Positions 7,861 through 16,780 of a stretch of DNA of 64,000 bases are shown one piece after another. The position numbers and the translations under genes are program-made. Each line of letters starts with the position of its first letter. Position 1 is the stretch's first letter. The DNA comes from Sphingomonas alba (GTDB lineage: Bacteria > Pseudomonadota > Alphaproteobacteria > Sphingomonadales > Sphingomonadaceae), in assembly GCF_023516555.1 (NCBI RefSeq), contig NZ_JAMGBD010000002.1, positions 124,001 to 188,000 on the forward strand, read 5' to 3'. The notes beneath the pieces are model-generated. The model did not search any database, had not been told where the DNA came from, and saw nothing but the letters and a program-made list of their open reading frames with translations.

Positions 7861-8802
7861 TCACCCGACAGCAAGGAATTTTGCGCGCCTCTGCGCCAGC
7901 AATTCCTTGGGTCCGAGGGCTGAACAGCCATCCAGCTCCTCGATCAGCGTTTCCTTTAGTTTCCCCATCGCTGCCTCGGGTTGCCGGTGCGCGCCTCCCA
8001 AAGGCTCGTCGACTATGCGATCGACGACGCCCAAGGCCTGGAGATCGAAAGCGGTTATCTTCATCGCTTCGGCGGCGTCCGCGGCCTTGTCGGCCGTGCG
8101 CCACAGAATGGAGGCGCAGCCTTCCGGCGAAATCACCGAATAGACGGCATGTTCAAACATCAGGACACGATTGGCAGCAGCCAAGGCGACCGCTCCGCCC
8201 GAGCCGCCTTCCCCGACAATCACGGCGATCAGGGGAACCTTGAGATCCAGGCATTGCTCGGTCGAACGGGCAATGGCCTCCGCTTGCCCGCGCTCTTCGG
8301 CCTGGACACCAGGGAAGGCGCCGGGTGTGTCGACCAAAGTGATGACCGGCAGTCCGAACCTGTCGGCCAACTGCATCAGTCGGATCGCTTTGCGATAACC
8401 CTCGGGTTTGGCCATCCCGAAATTGTGCTTGAGGCGGGAAGCCGTGTCGTCGCCCTTTTCGTGACCGAGCAGCATGACGCGTCGGCCGTCAATCTTGGCC
8501 AGGCCGCCGATGATCGCCGGATCGTCCGCGAAGGCACGGTCACCTGCGAGCGGCGTGAAGTCCTCCGCGATTGCCCCGACGAAATCCTTGAAATGCGGGC
8601 GATCGGGGTGGCGTGCGACCTGCGTCTTCTGCCAGGGCGTGAGACGCGAATAGGTTTCCTTGAGAAGCTTAGTCGACTTCGCCTCAAGCTTGGCGACTTC
8701 CGCCTCGATGTCGATGTCGCTTGCTGTCGCTGTCTCGCGAAGCTCCGCGACGCGGGTCTCGAGCTCGGCGATCGGTTTTTCAAACTCTAGGTACGTCTGC
8801 AT
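7861..8802 (-). CDS. accA: Acetyl-CoA carboxylase carboxyltransferase subunit alpha
   Basis: Transfers the carboxyl group from biotin carboxyl carrier protein to acetyl-CoA to give malonyl-CoA, together with AccD, for fatty-acid synthesis in the cytosol. The 313-residue length is typical. The N-terminal coiled coil (residues ~5-45) is followed by the crotonase-like core with [24 protein letters not shown] and the oxyanion region [12 protein letters not shown], then [11 protein letters not shown]. It lies 36 bp downstream of xerD on the same strand, so co-transcription is plausible. Nothing unusual. Confidence 0.97.
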   Translation of the reverse strand: MQTYLEFEKPIAELETRVAELRETATASDIDIEAEVAKLEAKSTKLLKETYSRLTPWQKTQVARHPDRPHFKDFVGAIAEDFTPLAGDRAFADDPAIIGGLAKIDGRRVMLLGHEKGDDTASRLKHNFGMAKPEGYRKAIRLMQLADRFGLPVITLVDTPGAFPGVQAEERGQAEAIARSTEQCLDLKVPLIAVIVGEGGSGGAVALAAANRVLMFEHAVYSVISPEGCASILWRTADKAADAAEAMKITAFDLQALGVVDRIVDEPLGGAHRQPEAAMGKLKETLIEELDGCSALGPKELLAQRRAKFLAVG

Positions 8803-8838
8803 AATCGTGGCGAGGCCTAGGGCGCGAGGTCTACCGCG

Positions 8839-9738
8839 TCAACGCGCTGGAGCGCGGCGCGGACGAGCCAGAGGGTGCCGTTGGTTGACCAGTTCGACCA
8901 GGCGGGCGCTGTCGACATGGGTGTAGATCTGGGTCGTGGCGATGTCCGCATGGCCCAGGAGCGTCTGTAAAGCCCGCAAGTCGGCGCCACCGGCGAGTAA
9001 ATGGGTCGCGAAAGCATGGCGAAGCACGTGCGGGCTCACCCGGTCGGGCGCGATGCCTGCGTCGGCAGCGAGCGCGCGGACAATCTGGAACAGGCGCATT
9101 CGGCTCAAATGCTTGCGGCCACTGGGGAACAGCCAGATGGATTCGGCCGGGCAAACGGCAAGCCAGCGCTCCACAGCCACAAGTGCGCGACTTGAGACCG
9201 GAACCAACCGTTCCTTCTCACCCTTTCCTTTGAGAATGAGGAACGGCTGCCCCTGTCGGACGGCACGCCTTGGCAGTGTCACCAACTCGCTTGCGCGCAG
9301 GCCGGAACCGTAGAGCAATTCCAACAACGCAAGGTTTCGTACCGCTTCAACCTGGCCGCTAGCAGCTCGGTCCTCAGCTGCGGTGAACATCGCCTGCACC
9401 TCATCCTCGTCGAGGATGCGTGGCAGGGGGCGCTGGTGGCGTGGCCGCGGCAGCGCGGCGCTGGGGTCGTCGGGCCGCAGCCCCTCGTCATGCAGGAAGC
9501 CAAAAAACCGACGCAAGGCTGCGGAGCGGCGTGCCAGCGTCGATGCCGCGAGTTCCGACCAGCGTGGAGCAAGCTCGCCCAATTCATCAAGCGATGCCTC
9601 GCCAAGACCCTGCGGCAGTGCATCGGCCGCCGCCTCAAGGTCGTTACGATACGCGTTCAGCGTGTTGCGCGACGCGCCTGCTTCCGCCGCCATCATATCG
9701 AGGAAGCGGTCGACTAGCGCGCGGTCATCGGCGTTCAC
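8839..9738 (-). CDS. xerD: Site-specific tyrosine recombinase XerD
   Basis: Resolves chromosome dimers at dif together with XerC at the division septum. The 299 residues comprise an N-terminal SAM-like core-binding domain and the catalytic domain. The catalytic residues are visible: R148 in GSGLRAS, K172 in KGKGEKER, H237 and R240 in HVLRHAFATHLL, H263 in LLGHADI and nucleophile Y272 in TQIYTHVD. Starts with GTG, which overlaps the TGA of the preceding 592-residue gene (GTGA), indicating translational coupling. Next to accA downstream. The assignment to XerD rather than XerC rests on general resemblance and the accA/aroK neighbourhood. Confidence 0.92.
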   Translation of the reverse strand: MNADDRALVDRFLDMMAAEAGASRNTLNAYRNDLEAAADALPQGLGEASLDELGELAPRWSELAASTLARRSAALRRFFGFLHDEGLRPDDPSAALPRPRHQRPLPRILDEDEVQAMFTAAEDRAASGQVEAVRNLALLELLYGSGLRASELVTLPRRAVRQGQPFLILKGKGEKERLVPVSSRALVAVERWLAVCPAESIWLFPSGRKHLSRMRLFQIVRALAADAGIAPDRVSPHVLRHAFATHLLAGGADLRALQTLLGHADIATTQIYTHVDSARLVELVNQRHPLARPRRAPAR

Positions 9739-11513
9739 GTCCTGGAGAGTGCCTCGGCAGCGATCATGCGCGCCGCGAACTCCTGACCGTTTCGCCTCAG
9801 GGCCGTGACGGCATGGAACATGTGCATGCCCGGCACGCCTTCGAAGCTATTGGTCTGCATGCCGATCCCCGCAAGCACGGCAACGGTTGCAGCCTGCCTG
9901 CGGATCGAAGCGGCATCGATCAAATTGCTCCAGCTGGTTCGCCGCGACAGTCCCAGGCCGTAACGGTCGCTGAGCCGTCCGGCAGTGCGGCCATCGATCC
10001 GTCCAAGACCTGCCAGCCCTGCGACGAGCAATGCGCTGCGCTGCTTGCCCGGACTATTGTCGCGGCCAATGAAGGATCCGATCCGTCCCGAACTGATATC
10101 GAGCCCGCGCGCTGAAGGCGCGCCCAATGCCAGCATCGCCCAGCATTTGTCGGCATTCGCGTCGCCCATATCGTCGACGACGGAGGCCCAGCGAGCCGCC
10201 TGCACGTCATAGCCGGCTGCCAGCATTGAGGCGATCAGGTTGGGAGCGTCTGCTTCCAGATCTTTGCTCGGCGCCACTCGCGAAGCTGCTCTGGCCAAGA
10301 CGGCACGCGCGGCTTCAGTGTCCAGGCCGGGCTTCGCGGCCGACCACAGTTTGCGCATCGCGGCCAGGCGCGTTTCCTGGTCCTTCCCCACCATCGCCAC
10401 ACGCAATTGCCAGGCGTCGGTCTGGCCAAGGTCGCTCGGATCGGTGCCGTCATAGATGACCGAGTACAAGTCCATCAGCGCCTGGCTGGAGAAGACACCA
10501 AGGCCGGTTGCGATCCGCGCTGATGCAAGTCGGGACTCGGGGCCCAGGACGGGCGCCCGCGCCTGCCATGCGCGAACCTGCGGCGATGCCGTGTCGATAA
10601 GATCCTGTGGCGGCAACATCCCGGTCGAAGTGGCAAGGCCGAACCGCCAGGCGGTTAGCGAGTTCGCCTGCGCCCATTCGATTGTTGCCGCCCGCGAGGT
10701 ATCAGCGCCGGCGCCCACAACCTTGTCGGCGAGGGCAAGATCGATGCCGCCGATGCGGCCGTGGCGGCGCGCATCTTCAATGTCGGCAGCGGCCTCGGCG
10801 CTGGCGCCAGATAGCGATGCGCAAATGGCCCGGATGAGCGGAAGCGAGAGCCTTTCCACCGTCCCAAGACCGTCCTGGAGCGGGCAGAGGCCAGACGGAT
10901 CGGCATTGGCGAGCGCGCTCTGCACTGCCACCTGATACATTTTTGGCGTGAAATCATCGACGTCCACGGCCGAGACGAGCATCCTGGCACCGTCCGCCTC
11001 CCCCATGCGCAGCAACAGCCAGGCGCGCTCCGCGGCCCAGTCGGCAGCGTTGACGTCGGTCGGAGCCGGGATCTGCGTCAGAAGAGCATTGCGAACCGTG
11101 ATGTGCGCCCAGCGCGACGGCAGTGGTGCGTGCGTACGCCGGAGCAGGATCGACAAGAATTTGCCGCTCGCCCTGCCCCAGGCGTCCCGCTCAAATCCGG
11201 TCTGTGAGGAGGGCAATGGCCCGGCTAGCGAAGGGTCCCGGCGCGCTGAGGCCGGCAGTTCGACAGGCGGCGGGACGTTGTCGGGCAACAGGTCGGCTAA
11301 AGCCTGGTCCATCGGCACCATTTCCACCGCGGTCTCACTACCTCCGGTGGGTGCGGTGGTATTTCCGGGCGATACTGTGGTCGGACTAGGAGCAGGCGCC
11401 GGTTCGCCGAAGCCCGGCGGCAACAGCGATTCCGGCTGGTCCTGGGCAATGGCGGGAATAGCCACGGCCAGGGCCGCCGCCACTCCCAACAGGAGCTTAG
11501 TGCGCGTTCGCAT
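9735..11513 (-). CDS. Exported helical-repeat-like protein of unknown function, 592 residues
   Basis: Starts at MRTRTKLLLG, giving a clear signal peptide with likely cleavage after AIA before QDQPES. A proline/threonine-rich linker (residues ~30-75) follows. The rest is alanine- and leucine-rich with many short amphipathic helices (for example AERAWLLLRMGEADGARML), suggesting a tetratricopeptide-like or alpha-solenoid fold. I recognise no catalytic motif. Its 3' end overlaps xerD by 4 nt and its 5' end overlaps a 45-codon membrane protein gene by 17 nt, so three genes form one transcript divergent from aroK. Probably sphingomonad-specific. The location suggests envelope work linked to division, but that is a guess. 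Confidence 0.72.
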   Translation of the reverse strand: MRTRTKLLLGVAAALAVAIPAIAQDQPESLLPPGFGEPAPAPSPTTVSPGNTTAPTGGSETAVEMVPMDQALADLLPDNVPPPVELPASARRDPSLAGPLPSSQTGFERDAWGRASGKFLSILLRRTHAPLPSRWAHITVRNALLTQIPAPTDVNAADWAAERAWLLLRMGEADGARMLVSAVDVDDFTPKMYQVAVQSALANADPSGLCPLQDGLGTVERLSLPLIRAICASLSGASAEAAADIEDARRHGRIGGIDLALADKVVGAGADTSRAATIEWAQANSLTAWRFGLATSTGMLPPQDLIDTASPQVRAWQARAPVLGPESRLASARIATGLGVFSSQALMDLYSVIYDGTDPSDLGQTDAWQLRVAMVGKDQETRLAAMRKLWSAAKPGLDTEAARAVLARAASRVAPSKDLEADAPNLIASMLAAGYDVQAARWASVVDDMGDANADKCWAMLALGAPSARGLDISSGRIGSFIGRDNSPGKQRSALLVAGLAGLGRIDGRTAGRLSDRYGLGLSRRTSWSNLIDAASIRRQAATVAVLAGIGMQTNSFEGVPGMHMFHAVTALRRNGQEFAARMIAAEALSRT

Positions 11514-11634
11514 CACGGCTAACGTCAGCCTCGATCTGCTTGGTGGGCACCTCGTGGGCGCTGCGTGAAAGGAAGAAAGCCCCACCGATGACGAGCAGGG
11601 CGACGATGATCAGAATAACGGTTCCTCGCGACAT
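11497..11634 (-). CDS. Small single-pass membrane protein, 45 residues
   Basis: Starts MSRGTVILIIVALLVIGGAF, an almost immediate transmembrane helix of about 20 residues, followed by a short charged tail (SRSAHEVPTKQIEADVSRDANAH). Most likely an inner-membrane protein with the tail in the periplasm. Its last 17 nt overlap the start of the 592-residue exported protein, which begins in another frame, so the two are co-translated. Upstream frame extensions would bury the membrane helix and are rejected. Divergent from aroK, whose GTG lies 48 bp away. No family assigned; real coding status is supported by the overlap and the clean membrane topology. Confidence 0.65.
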   Translation of the reverse strand: MSRGTVILIIVALLVIGGAFFLSRSAHEVPTKQIEADVSRDANAH

Positions 11635-11681
11635 ACCAGCCCTTTTGCCCGACCAGACAAGCCCATGTATAGCCCTGCTTT

Positions 11682-12221
11682 GTGGAAAAGCTCTCGGGGC
11701 GTCTCGATCGGCCAATTGTCCTGGTTGGATTGATGGGTGCGGGCAAATCGACGGTGGGCAAGCGCCTTGCGAAGCGGCTTGGCCTGCCCTTCGTCGACAG
11801 CGATTCCGCTATCGAAGACGCCGCTGGATTCAGCGCAGCCGAGGTTTACGAACGGTTCGGCGAGAAGGATTTCCGCGACGGAGAGCGGCGGCTGGTCGCT
11901 CGCCTGGTGGACGGCCGTGTCGGCGTCATCGCCACCGGTGGCGGCGCTTTCGTAGATCCTCGGACGCGCGAACTCCTCAACCAGCGCGCAATCACGATCT
12001 GGCTCGACGCCCCTGTCGATATTCTGCGCGAACGAACCTCACGACGGGACACCCGGCCATTGCTTCGGACACCTGATCCAAAGGCGACCTTGTCCAGGCT
12101 GGCGGACGAGCGACGGGCCTCATACGCCGAGGCGCACATCCACATTCGCAGCGGCATCCAGGGCCATGGCGAGGTCGTCGACCGGATTATCGACGCTCTG
12201 GCCGAACACCTCAGCGCATGA
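11682..12221 (+). CDS. aroK: Shikimate kinase
   Basis: Phosphorylates shikimate with ATP in the chorismate pathway. 179 residues with Walker A GLMGAGKST at residues 16-24, the shikimate-binding region around FVDSDSAIE, FRDGERR and TGGGAFV, and the lid RRDTRPLL. The start is GTG at 11682 (MEKLSGRLDRP). It ends in an ATGA overlap with aroB, so aroK-aroB are translated together, as in many proteobacteria. The promoter must lie in the 47 bp shared with the divergent small membrane protein gene. Confidence 0.97.
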   Translation: MEKLSGRLDRPIVLVGLMGAGKSTVGKRLAKRLGLPFVDSDSAIEDAAGFSAAEVYERFGEKDFRDGERRLVARLVDGRVGVIATGGGAFVDPRTRELLNQRAITIWLDAPVDILRERTSRRDTRPLLRTPDPKATLSRLADERRASYAEAHIHIRSGIQGHGEVVDRIIDALAEHLSA

Positions 12222-13276
12222 GCACCATTCGAGTGGCGCATTGCGACGCCGACTACGACGTACTGGTGGAGAACATTGCAGAGGCCGTTCCAAAGCTTGC
12301 CGGGATTGCCAACGGGCGCCGCCTGGCACTGGTCAGCGATACTCGGGTGTTTGAACTCTATGGGCGGGCATTCGCATCAGTAGCACTCGATGAACCCGTC
12401 CTCGTTCCTGCCGGCGAAGCCGCCAAGGATTGGAGCGTCCTGGCCGAAATCACGGACCGTCTGGCAGCGCTGGACGTCAAGCGCGGTACGCCCATCATTG
12501 CACTCGGGGGTGGATCGGTCGGCGATGTTGCCGGGCTCGCAGCGTCAATATTCAAGCGCGGTTGCCCGATCATTCATGTGCCCACCACGTTGCTTGCCCA
12601 GGTCGACAGCGCCATCGGCGGCAAGACCGCGATCGACGCCGCCGGCCAGAAGAACCTGGTCGGCAGCTTTCACCATCCGCTATTGGTCATTGCCGATCCG
12701 GCCCTCCTCGACACACTTGACGAGCGTCAGATGCGTTCCGGTTATGCCGAAGTCGTCAAATATGGGCTGATCGACGATCGCGGCTTATTCGAATGGTGCG
12801 AAGCCAATGGCGGAGCAGTAATCGCTGGGGCCGGTACTGCTCGCCGCGCCGCGATCGAGCATTGCATCCGCGCCAAGGCGCGCTTCGTCTCGGCCGATCC
12901 GGAGGACACTCTGGGAACCCGAGCCCTGCTCAACCTTGGCCACACCTTCGGCCATGCCATCGAAGCGCTAGCGGGCCAAAACCTGCTTCATGGCGAAGCT
13001 GTGGCGATCGGCATGGTGCTGGCCTTTGAATTCTCTGCCGAGCTCGGACTTTGCCCGGCCGACGACACTGAGAGGGTCAAGACTCACCTCCGATCCGCGG
13101 GGCTGCCCGTGAGAATTGCTGACGTTGGCTTGATCGGGCCCGCAATTTTCGCGGCGATGAGGGCCGACAAGAAATGGACCGCCGCCGGACCGACACTTAT
13201 CCTTGCCAAGGGCATTGGCCAGGTCTTCGTTGCCCGAGACGTCGACGCGAGCCGTCTCGCTGCCTTTCTCGCTTAG
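12218..13276 (+). CDS. aroB: 3-dehydroquinate synthase
   Basis: Converts DAHP to 3-dehydroquinate, step two of the shikimate pathway. It needs NAD and a divalent metal. 352 residues. The NAD-binding GGGSVGDVAG, the substrate segment TLLAQVDSAIGGKTAID, and metal-ligand regions YAEVVKYGL, NLGHTFGHAIE and LLHGEAVAIGM are all intact. Overlaps aroK by 4 nt upstream. Its TAG overlaps the stop codon of the convergent antiporter gene by 3 bases, so there is no space for a terminator between them. Confidence 0.97.
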   Translation: MSTIRVAHCDADYDVLVENIAEAVPKLAGIANGRRLALVSDTRVFELYGRAFASVALDEPVLVPAGEAAKDWSVLAEITDRLAALDVKRGTPIIALGGGSVGDVAGLAASIFKRGCPIIHVPTTLLAQVDSAIGGKTAIDAAGQKNLVGSFHHPLLVIADPALLDTLDERQMRSGYAEVVKYGLIDDRGLFEWCEANGGAVIAGAGTARRAAIEHCIRAKARFVSADPEDTLGTRALLNLGHTFGHAIEALAGQNLLHGEAVAIGMVLAFEFSAELGLCPADDTERVKTHLRSAGLPVRIADVGLIGPAIFAAMRADKKWTAAGPTLILAKGIGQVFVARDVDASRLAAFLA

Positions 13277-15045
13277 CCGCAGGATTTGGCCGGGTCGGCA
13301 GGCTCATCCGGAAGACCTCGGTCAGCAGCGAAGCTACGCTCCGCACCTGCGTGAAGATCTCCGGTTTGGCTTTGCGCGTGCAGCCGATCACTGTCGCGGA
13401 CTCGAAATTCGCGTTCCACCCGCACAACCTCTCGATCGGCGACGCGCAACGCTTGAAGCGCCGCGCTCCCCATCGTCATCGCGCTTTCGAAAACCTCGCG
13501 CTGGATCAGGTCAACATCCAACCCATCGAGGGCTATTTCCTCGATGCGGTCGAAGACGCGGACCATGACCTTCGCCTGCGGAAAGGCCTCCAGCACGGCT
13601 TCAAGCTTGTCGCGCGAGAAGCTGCGATCATCGTGGCAGAACAGGATCGCTTCCGCGGTTTCCGCCCCAGCCGTCCGAAGCAGGTCTATGCGGGTGCCGT
13701 CGCCGTAATAGACCTTGTGCCCGAACTCGCCGACCCTCTCGATCTGGCGAGCATTGCTGTCGATCAACGTGACCGGGATGCGCTTGGCGTAGAGCATTTG
13801 CGCCACGGTCTGACCAAAACGGCCATAGCCAACGACGATCGCGTTGGTCTCCGGCGAGAATTCGGGGCCCTCAAGATCCGAATGCTGCTCCGGACGGCGG
13901 CGCTGCAGATATTCAATCAGCATCATCAGGAACGGAGTCGACACCATCGACAGGGTGACCACAGCACCGAACAGGGACGCGGCCTCGGGCGAAATTAGCT
14001 GTGCTGCCGTCGCTTGCGAGAAGAGGACAAAGCCGAACTCGCCGGCTTGGCTCAGAAGCAGGGCGATGGAGATCGATCGCCCCGGCCGCATCTTGAACCA
14101 TCGCGCCAGCGGGTACAGCACCGCCGCCTTCACCGCGATGACCATGATCGCCAATCCCAGGACCATCAGCGGTCGCGACGCGATCACCGACAGGTCCAAC
14201 ATCATGCCGACGGACATGAAGAAGAGGCCGAGCAGGATCGACCGGAACGGCTCCACATCGCTTTCCAGCTCGTGCCGGTAAGGCGATTCTGCGAGCATCA
14301 CGCCAGCGACAAAGGCGCCGAGCGCAACCGACAAATGCAGGTAATGCATCAGCGCCGCGCTGCCGACGGCCGCAAACAGGCCCGCAACAACGAACAATTC
14401 GCGCTCGTTGAAGCGACCGATGAGGCGGAAGAGCGGATTGAGCAGGAAACGCCCCGCGACGACCAGCCCGGCGACCGCGAGGACGGTGAAAAGCACCAAC
14501 TGCCAACCGCCAACCGCTTCAGGATCCGGCGACCTCGACATGGCGGCAATGATGGTGATCAGGGGAATGATCGATAGATCCTGAAACAGCAGGATCGAGA
14601 AGGCCCTCTCGCCATAAGGCGTGTTGAGCTCCCCGGTGCTGCGCAGCATCGGCAGTACCTGCGCCGTCGATGAAAGGGCGAGCGGGAGGCCCAGTGCGAG
14701 GCTGGCTTCCCAGCTGAACTCGAGCGTCCAGTGAATCAGCAAGGCGAGGGCAAGGCCGGCGATCGTCACCTGCAACAGGCCGAGACCGAAGATATCGTGC
14801 CGCAACCGCCAAAGCCGGCTGGGTTGAAGTTCCAGTCCGACGATGAAGAGCAGGAGCGCGATACCGATTTCGGCAACGCTCTGTATCGTCTCCGCCTCGC
14901 CAACGAGATTCAGGGCGTAAGGCCCAAGGATCGCCCCGCTGACGATATAACCCAAGGTAGCGCCGAGCCCGAGGCGGCGGAACAGGATCACAAACAGTAC
15001 AGCGCCGCCGAGCATCACGGCGGCGGCGGTGAGGAAGCCGCTCAT
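13273..15045 (-). CDS. CPA2-family cation:proton antiporter with TrkA-N domain (KefB/YbaL-like)
   Basis: 590 residues. The first ~380 form about 12-13 membrane helices of the Na+/H+ exchanger type (LFIVGLELQPSRLWRL and GLPLALSSTAQVLPML are typical CPA2 segments). From about residue 395 a cytosolic NAD-binding RCK/TrkA-N domain begins at AIVVGYGRFGQTVA, which usually senses NAD(H) or glutathione adducts. The C-terminus is a polar tail with no TrkA-C domain. KefB/C export K+ in exchange for H+ under electrophile stress; YbaL is uncharacterised. The ATG overlaps the scaffold-protein gene by 4 nt, making this the last gene of the radA-cvpA-cysS unit. The ion specificity cannot be read from sequence. 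Confidence 0.88.
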   Translation of the reverse strand: MSGFLTAAAVMLGGAVLFVILFRRLGLGATLGYIVSGAILGPYALNLVGEAETIQSVAEIGIALLLFIVGLELQPSRLWRLRHDIFGLGLLQVTIAGLALALLIHWTLEFSWEASLALGLPLALSSTAQVLPMLRSTGELNTPYGERAFSILLFQDLSIIPLITIIAAMSRSPDPEAVGGWQLVLFTVLAVAGLVVAGRFLLNPLFRLIGRFNERELFVVAGLFAAVGSAALMHYLHLSVALGAFVAGVMLAESPYRHELESDVEPFRSILLGLFFMSVGMMLDLSVIASRPLMVLGLAIMVIAVKAAVLYPLARWFKMRPGRSISIALLLSQAGEFGFVLFSQATAAQLISPEAASLFGAVVTLSMVSTPFLMMLIEYLQRRRPEQHSDLEGPEFSPETNAIVVGYGRFGQTVAQMLYAKRIPVTLIDSNARQIERVGEFGHKVYYGDGTRIDLLRTAGAETAEAILFCHDDRSFSRDKLEAVLEAFPQAKVMVRVFDRIEEIALDGLDVDLIQREVFESAMTMGSAALQALRVADREVVRVEREFRVRDSDRLHAQSQTGDLHAGAERSFAADRGLPDEPADPAKSCG

Positions 15046-15476
15046 GGGGTCTGGCCTTCCGCGTCTCGGATGGCCGCGAGTAACGCAAGAAACGGGAGTC
15101 GCATGGCTCCGTGTCTGCCTCGCCGGTTCTTCGCGGGGGTTAGTACGTCGAGGTTCGGCCAGTCCCCTGGATTGTTTCGCGCACCCTCCAGCCAGCCGCT
15201 AAAATCGGCGAGAGCTTTCTCGGCTTCGAGCTCGCTGCGCCCGATGGCATTCGCGCCGAGTAATGCAGCACTAGCCTGGCCAAATGCGCAGGCCTCGACC
15301 TGCTGCCCGAAGTCGGTAACGCGCCCGGTGTCGTCAAGGATGACTTGGGCTGACACCTTGCTTCCGCAGGTCGGCGATCGGACCTCGGCTTGCCCGTGCG
15401 GATCCTTGAGCGGCGTGAGATGTGGAATGTCGGCAGCGAGCCGCAGGATCTCGATCGTGTAGAGCGGCTGGTTCAC
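15042..15476 (-). CDS. IscU/NifU-N-like iron-sulfur scaffold homologue with incomplete cysteine set
   Basis: 144 residues from a GTG at 15476 that overlaps the cysS stop as GTGA (VNQPLYTIEILRLA). A start 12 nt upstream is possible but less natural. The fold resembles the NifU N-terminal scaffold: SPTCGSKV supplies the first cysteine (C37) and EACAFGQAS the second (C63). The third cluster cysteine, expected near the C-terminal helix, is replaced: the segment reads RHGAMRLPFLALLAA. The Asp that normally follows the first cysteine (CGD) is Ser. So it may bind a cluster atypically or have another role. It overlaps the antiporter gene by 4 nt. Confidence 0.75.
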   Translation of the reverse strand: MNQPLYTIEILRLAADIPHLTPLKDPHGQAEVRSPTCGSKVSAQVILDDTGRVTDFGQQVEACAFGQASAALLGANAIGRSELEAEKALADFSGWLEGARNNPGDWPNLDVLTPAKNRRGRHGAMRLPFLALLAAIRDAEGQTP

Positions 15477-16780
15477 GCCCTTCGCCACGTAGTTCCTTGA
15501 GGCCCGTCCTCCAAGAGCACGCCCTCGGACTTCAGCTCATCGCGGATGCGGTCGGCTTCTGCGAAATCCCGGCGAGCCTTGGCTTCGGCACGGGCTAGGA
15601 TGAGCCCCTCCACTCGCTCATCACCCTCGCCCCGGAACCACTGTTCTCCTCCTTGGTCGAGGAAACCCATCAGCCGAGCGCTGGCGCGAAGCGTGGCGGG
15701 GTCGTCGATAGCCGCGAGGCGTGACAAAGCGAGCGGCGTATTGAGATCGTCCGCGAGCGCAGCGAACACCTCATCGTCTACCTCACCGGGCTCAGCATCG
15801 CCTGCCGCGCGATAGAGCCGGTCGAGCAGGGCTTTCGACTGAACGACCAGAGCTTCGGTCCAGCTGAGCGGCTGGCGATAATGCGCCGACAGTAGCGCAA
15901 GTCGCAGCACCTCGCCGCGATGTCCCTGCTCGAGCAGGTCGCCGACGGTGACGATATTGCCCAGCGACTTGGACATTTTCTCGCTGCCCATGTCGACGAA
16001 GCCGTTGTGCACCCAGTAGCGCGCCAGCGGGATGCCGCCATGAGCGCAGCGACTCTGAGCGATTTCATTCTCGTGATGCGGGAAAATGAGGTCGAGGCCG
16101 CCGCCGTGAATGTCGATGGTCTCGCCAAGGTGCGCCTCGATCATCGCCGAGCATTCGATATGCCAGCCGGGGCGTCCACGGCCCCAAGGCGAATCCCAGC
16201 CGACGACGCCTTTGCCGCTGGGCTTCCACAACACGAAGTCCGCCGGATCGCGCTTGTAAGGGGCAACTTCGACCCTCGCACCCGCTAGCATCGCCTCACG
16301 GTCGCGCCGCGACAGCTCGCCATAATCGTCATGCGACGGCACATTGAAGAGCACGTGGCCATCGGCGGCGTAGGCATTGCCGCGATCGATCAGCCGCTCG
16401 ATCATGCCAATCATCGCCGGGATCTCGCGGGTGGCATGTGGCGCGATGTCGGGCGGCTGGACGCCCAGCGCGCCCATGTCTTCGAGGTAGATGCGCTCGT
16501 AGCGCTCCGTGATCACCGAGGGACCGACGCCTTCCTTCTCGGCGGCGGCGATGATCTTGTCGTCGACGTCCGTGACATTGCGCGCATAGACGAAACTATC
16601 GGTGCCGAACTGGTGCCGGATCAATCGAGACAGCGTGTCGAAAACCACCGCCGGCCGGGCATTGCCGATGTGGGCGCGTCCGTAGACCGTCGGCCCGCAA
16701 ACATACATCGTGATGCGTTGCGGGTTCTGCGGAACGAACGGCCTTTTTTCCCGCAACAAGGTGTCGTGCAGCTGGATCAC
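15473..16780 (-). CDS. cysS: Cysteine--tRNA ligase
   Basis: Charges tRNA-Cys with cysteine using ATP. 435 residues, somewhat shorter than the E. coli enzyme (461). Class I signatures are intact: the HIGH-type HIGN in RAHIGNARP and KMSKS in KMSKSLGNIV. The zinc site includes the Cys in YVCGPTVYG and the GWHIECSAM and FPHHENEIAQS segments. The GTG start overlaps the stop of cvpA by 4 nt (GTGA), and its stop overlaps the scaffold-protein GTG. A tRNA-Cys gene is present at 52967, not linked to it. Confidence 0.97.
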   Translation of the reverse strand: MIQLHDTLLREKRPFVPQNPQRITMYVCGPTVYGRAHIGNARPAVVFDTLSRLIRHQFGTDSFVYARNVTDVDDKIIAAAEKEGVGPSVITERYERIYLEDMGALGVQPPDIAPHATREIPAMIGMIERLIDRGNAYAADGHVLFNVPSHDDYGELSRRDREAMLAGARVEVAPYKRDPADFVLWKPSGKGVVGWDSPWGRGRPGWHIECSAMIEAHLGETIDIHGGGLDLIFPHHENEIAQSRCAHGGIPLARYWVHNGFVDMGSEKMSKSLGNIVTVGDLLEQGHRGEVLRLALLSAHYRQPLSWTEALVVQSKALLDRLYRAAGDAEPGEVDDEVFAALADDLNTPLALSRLAAIDDPATLRASARLMGFLDQGGEQWFRGEGDERVEGLILARAEAKARRDFAEADRIRDELKSEGVLLEDGPQGTTWRRA

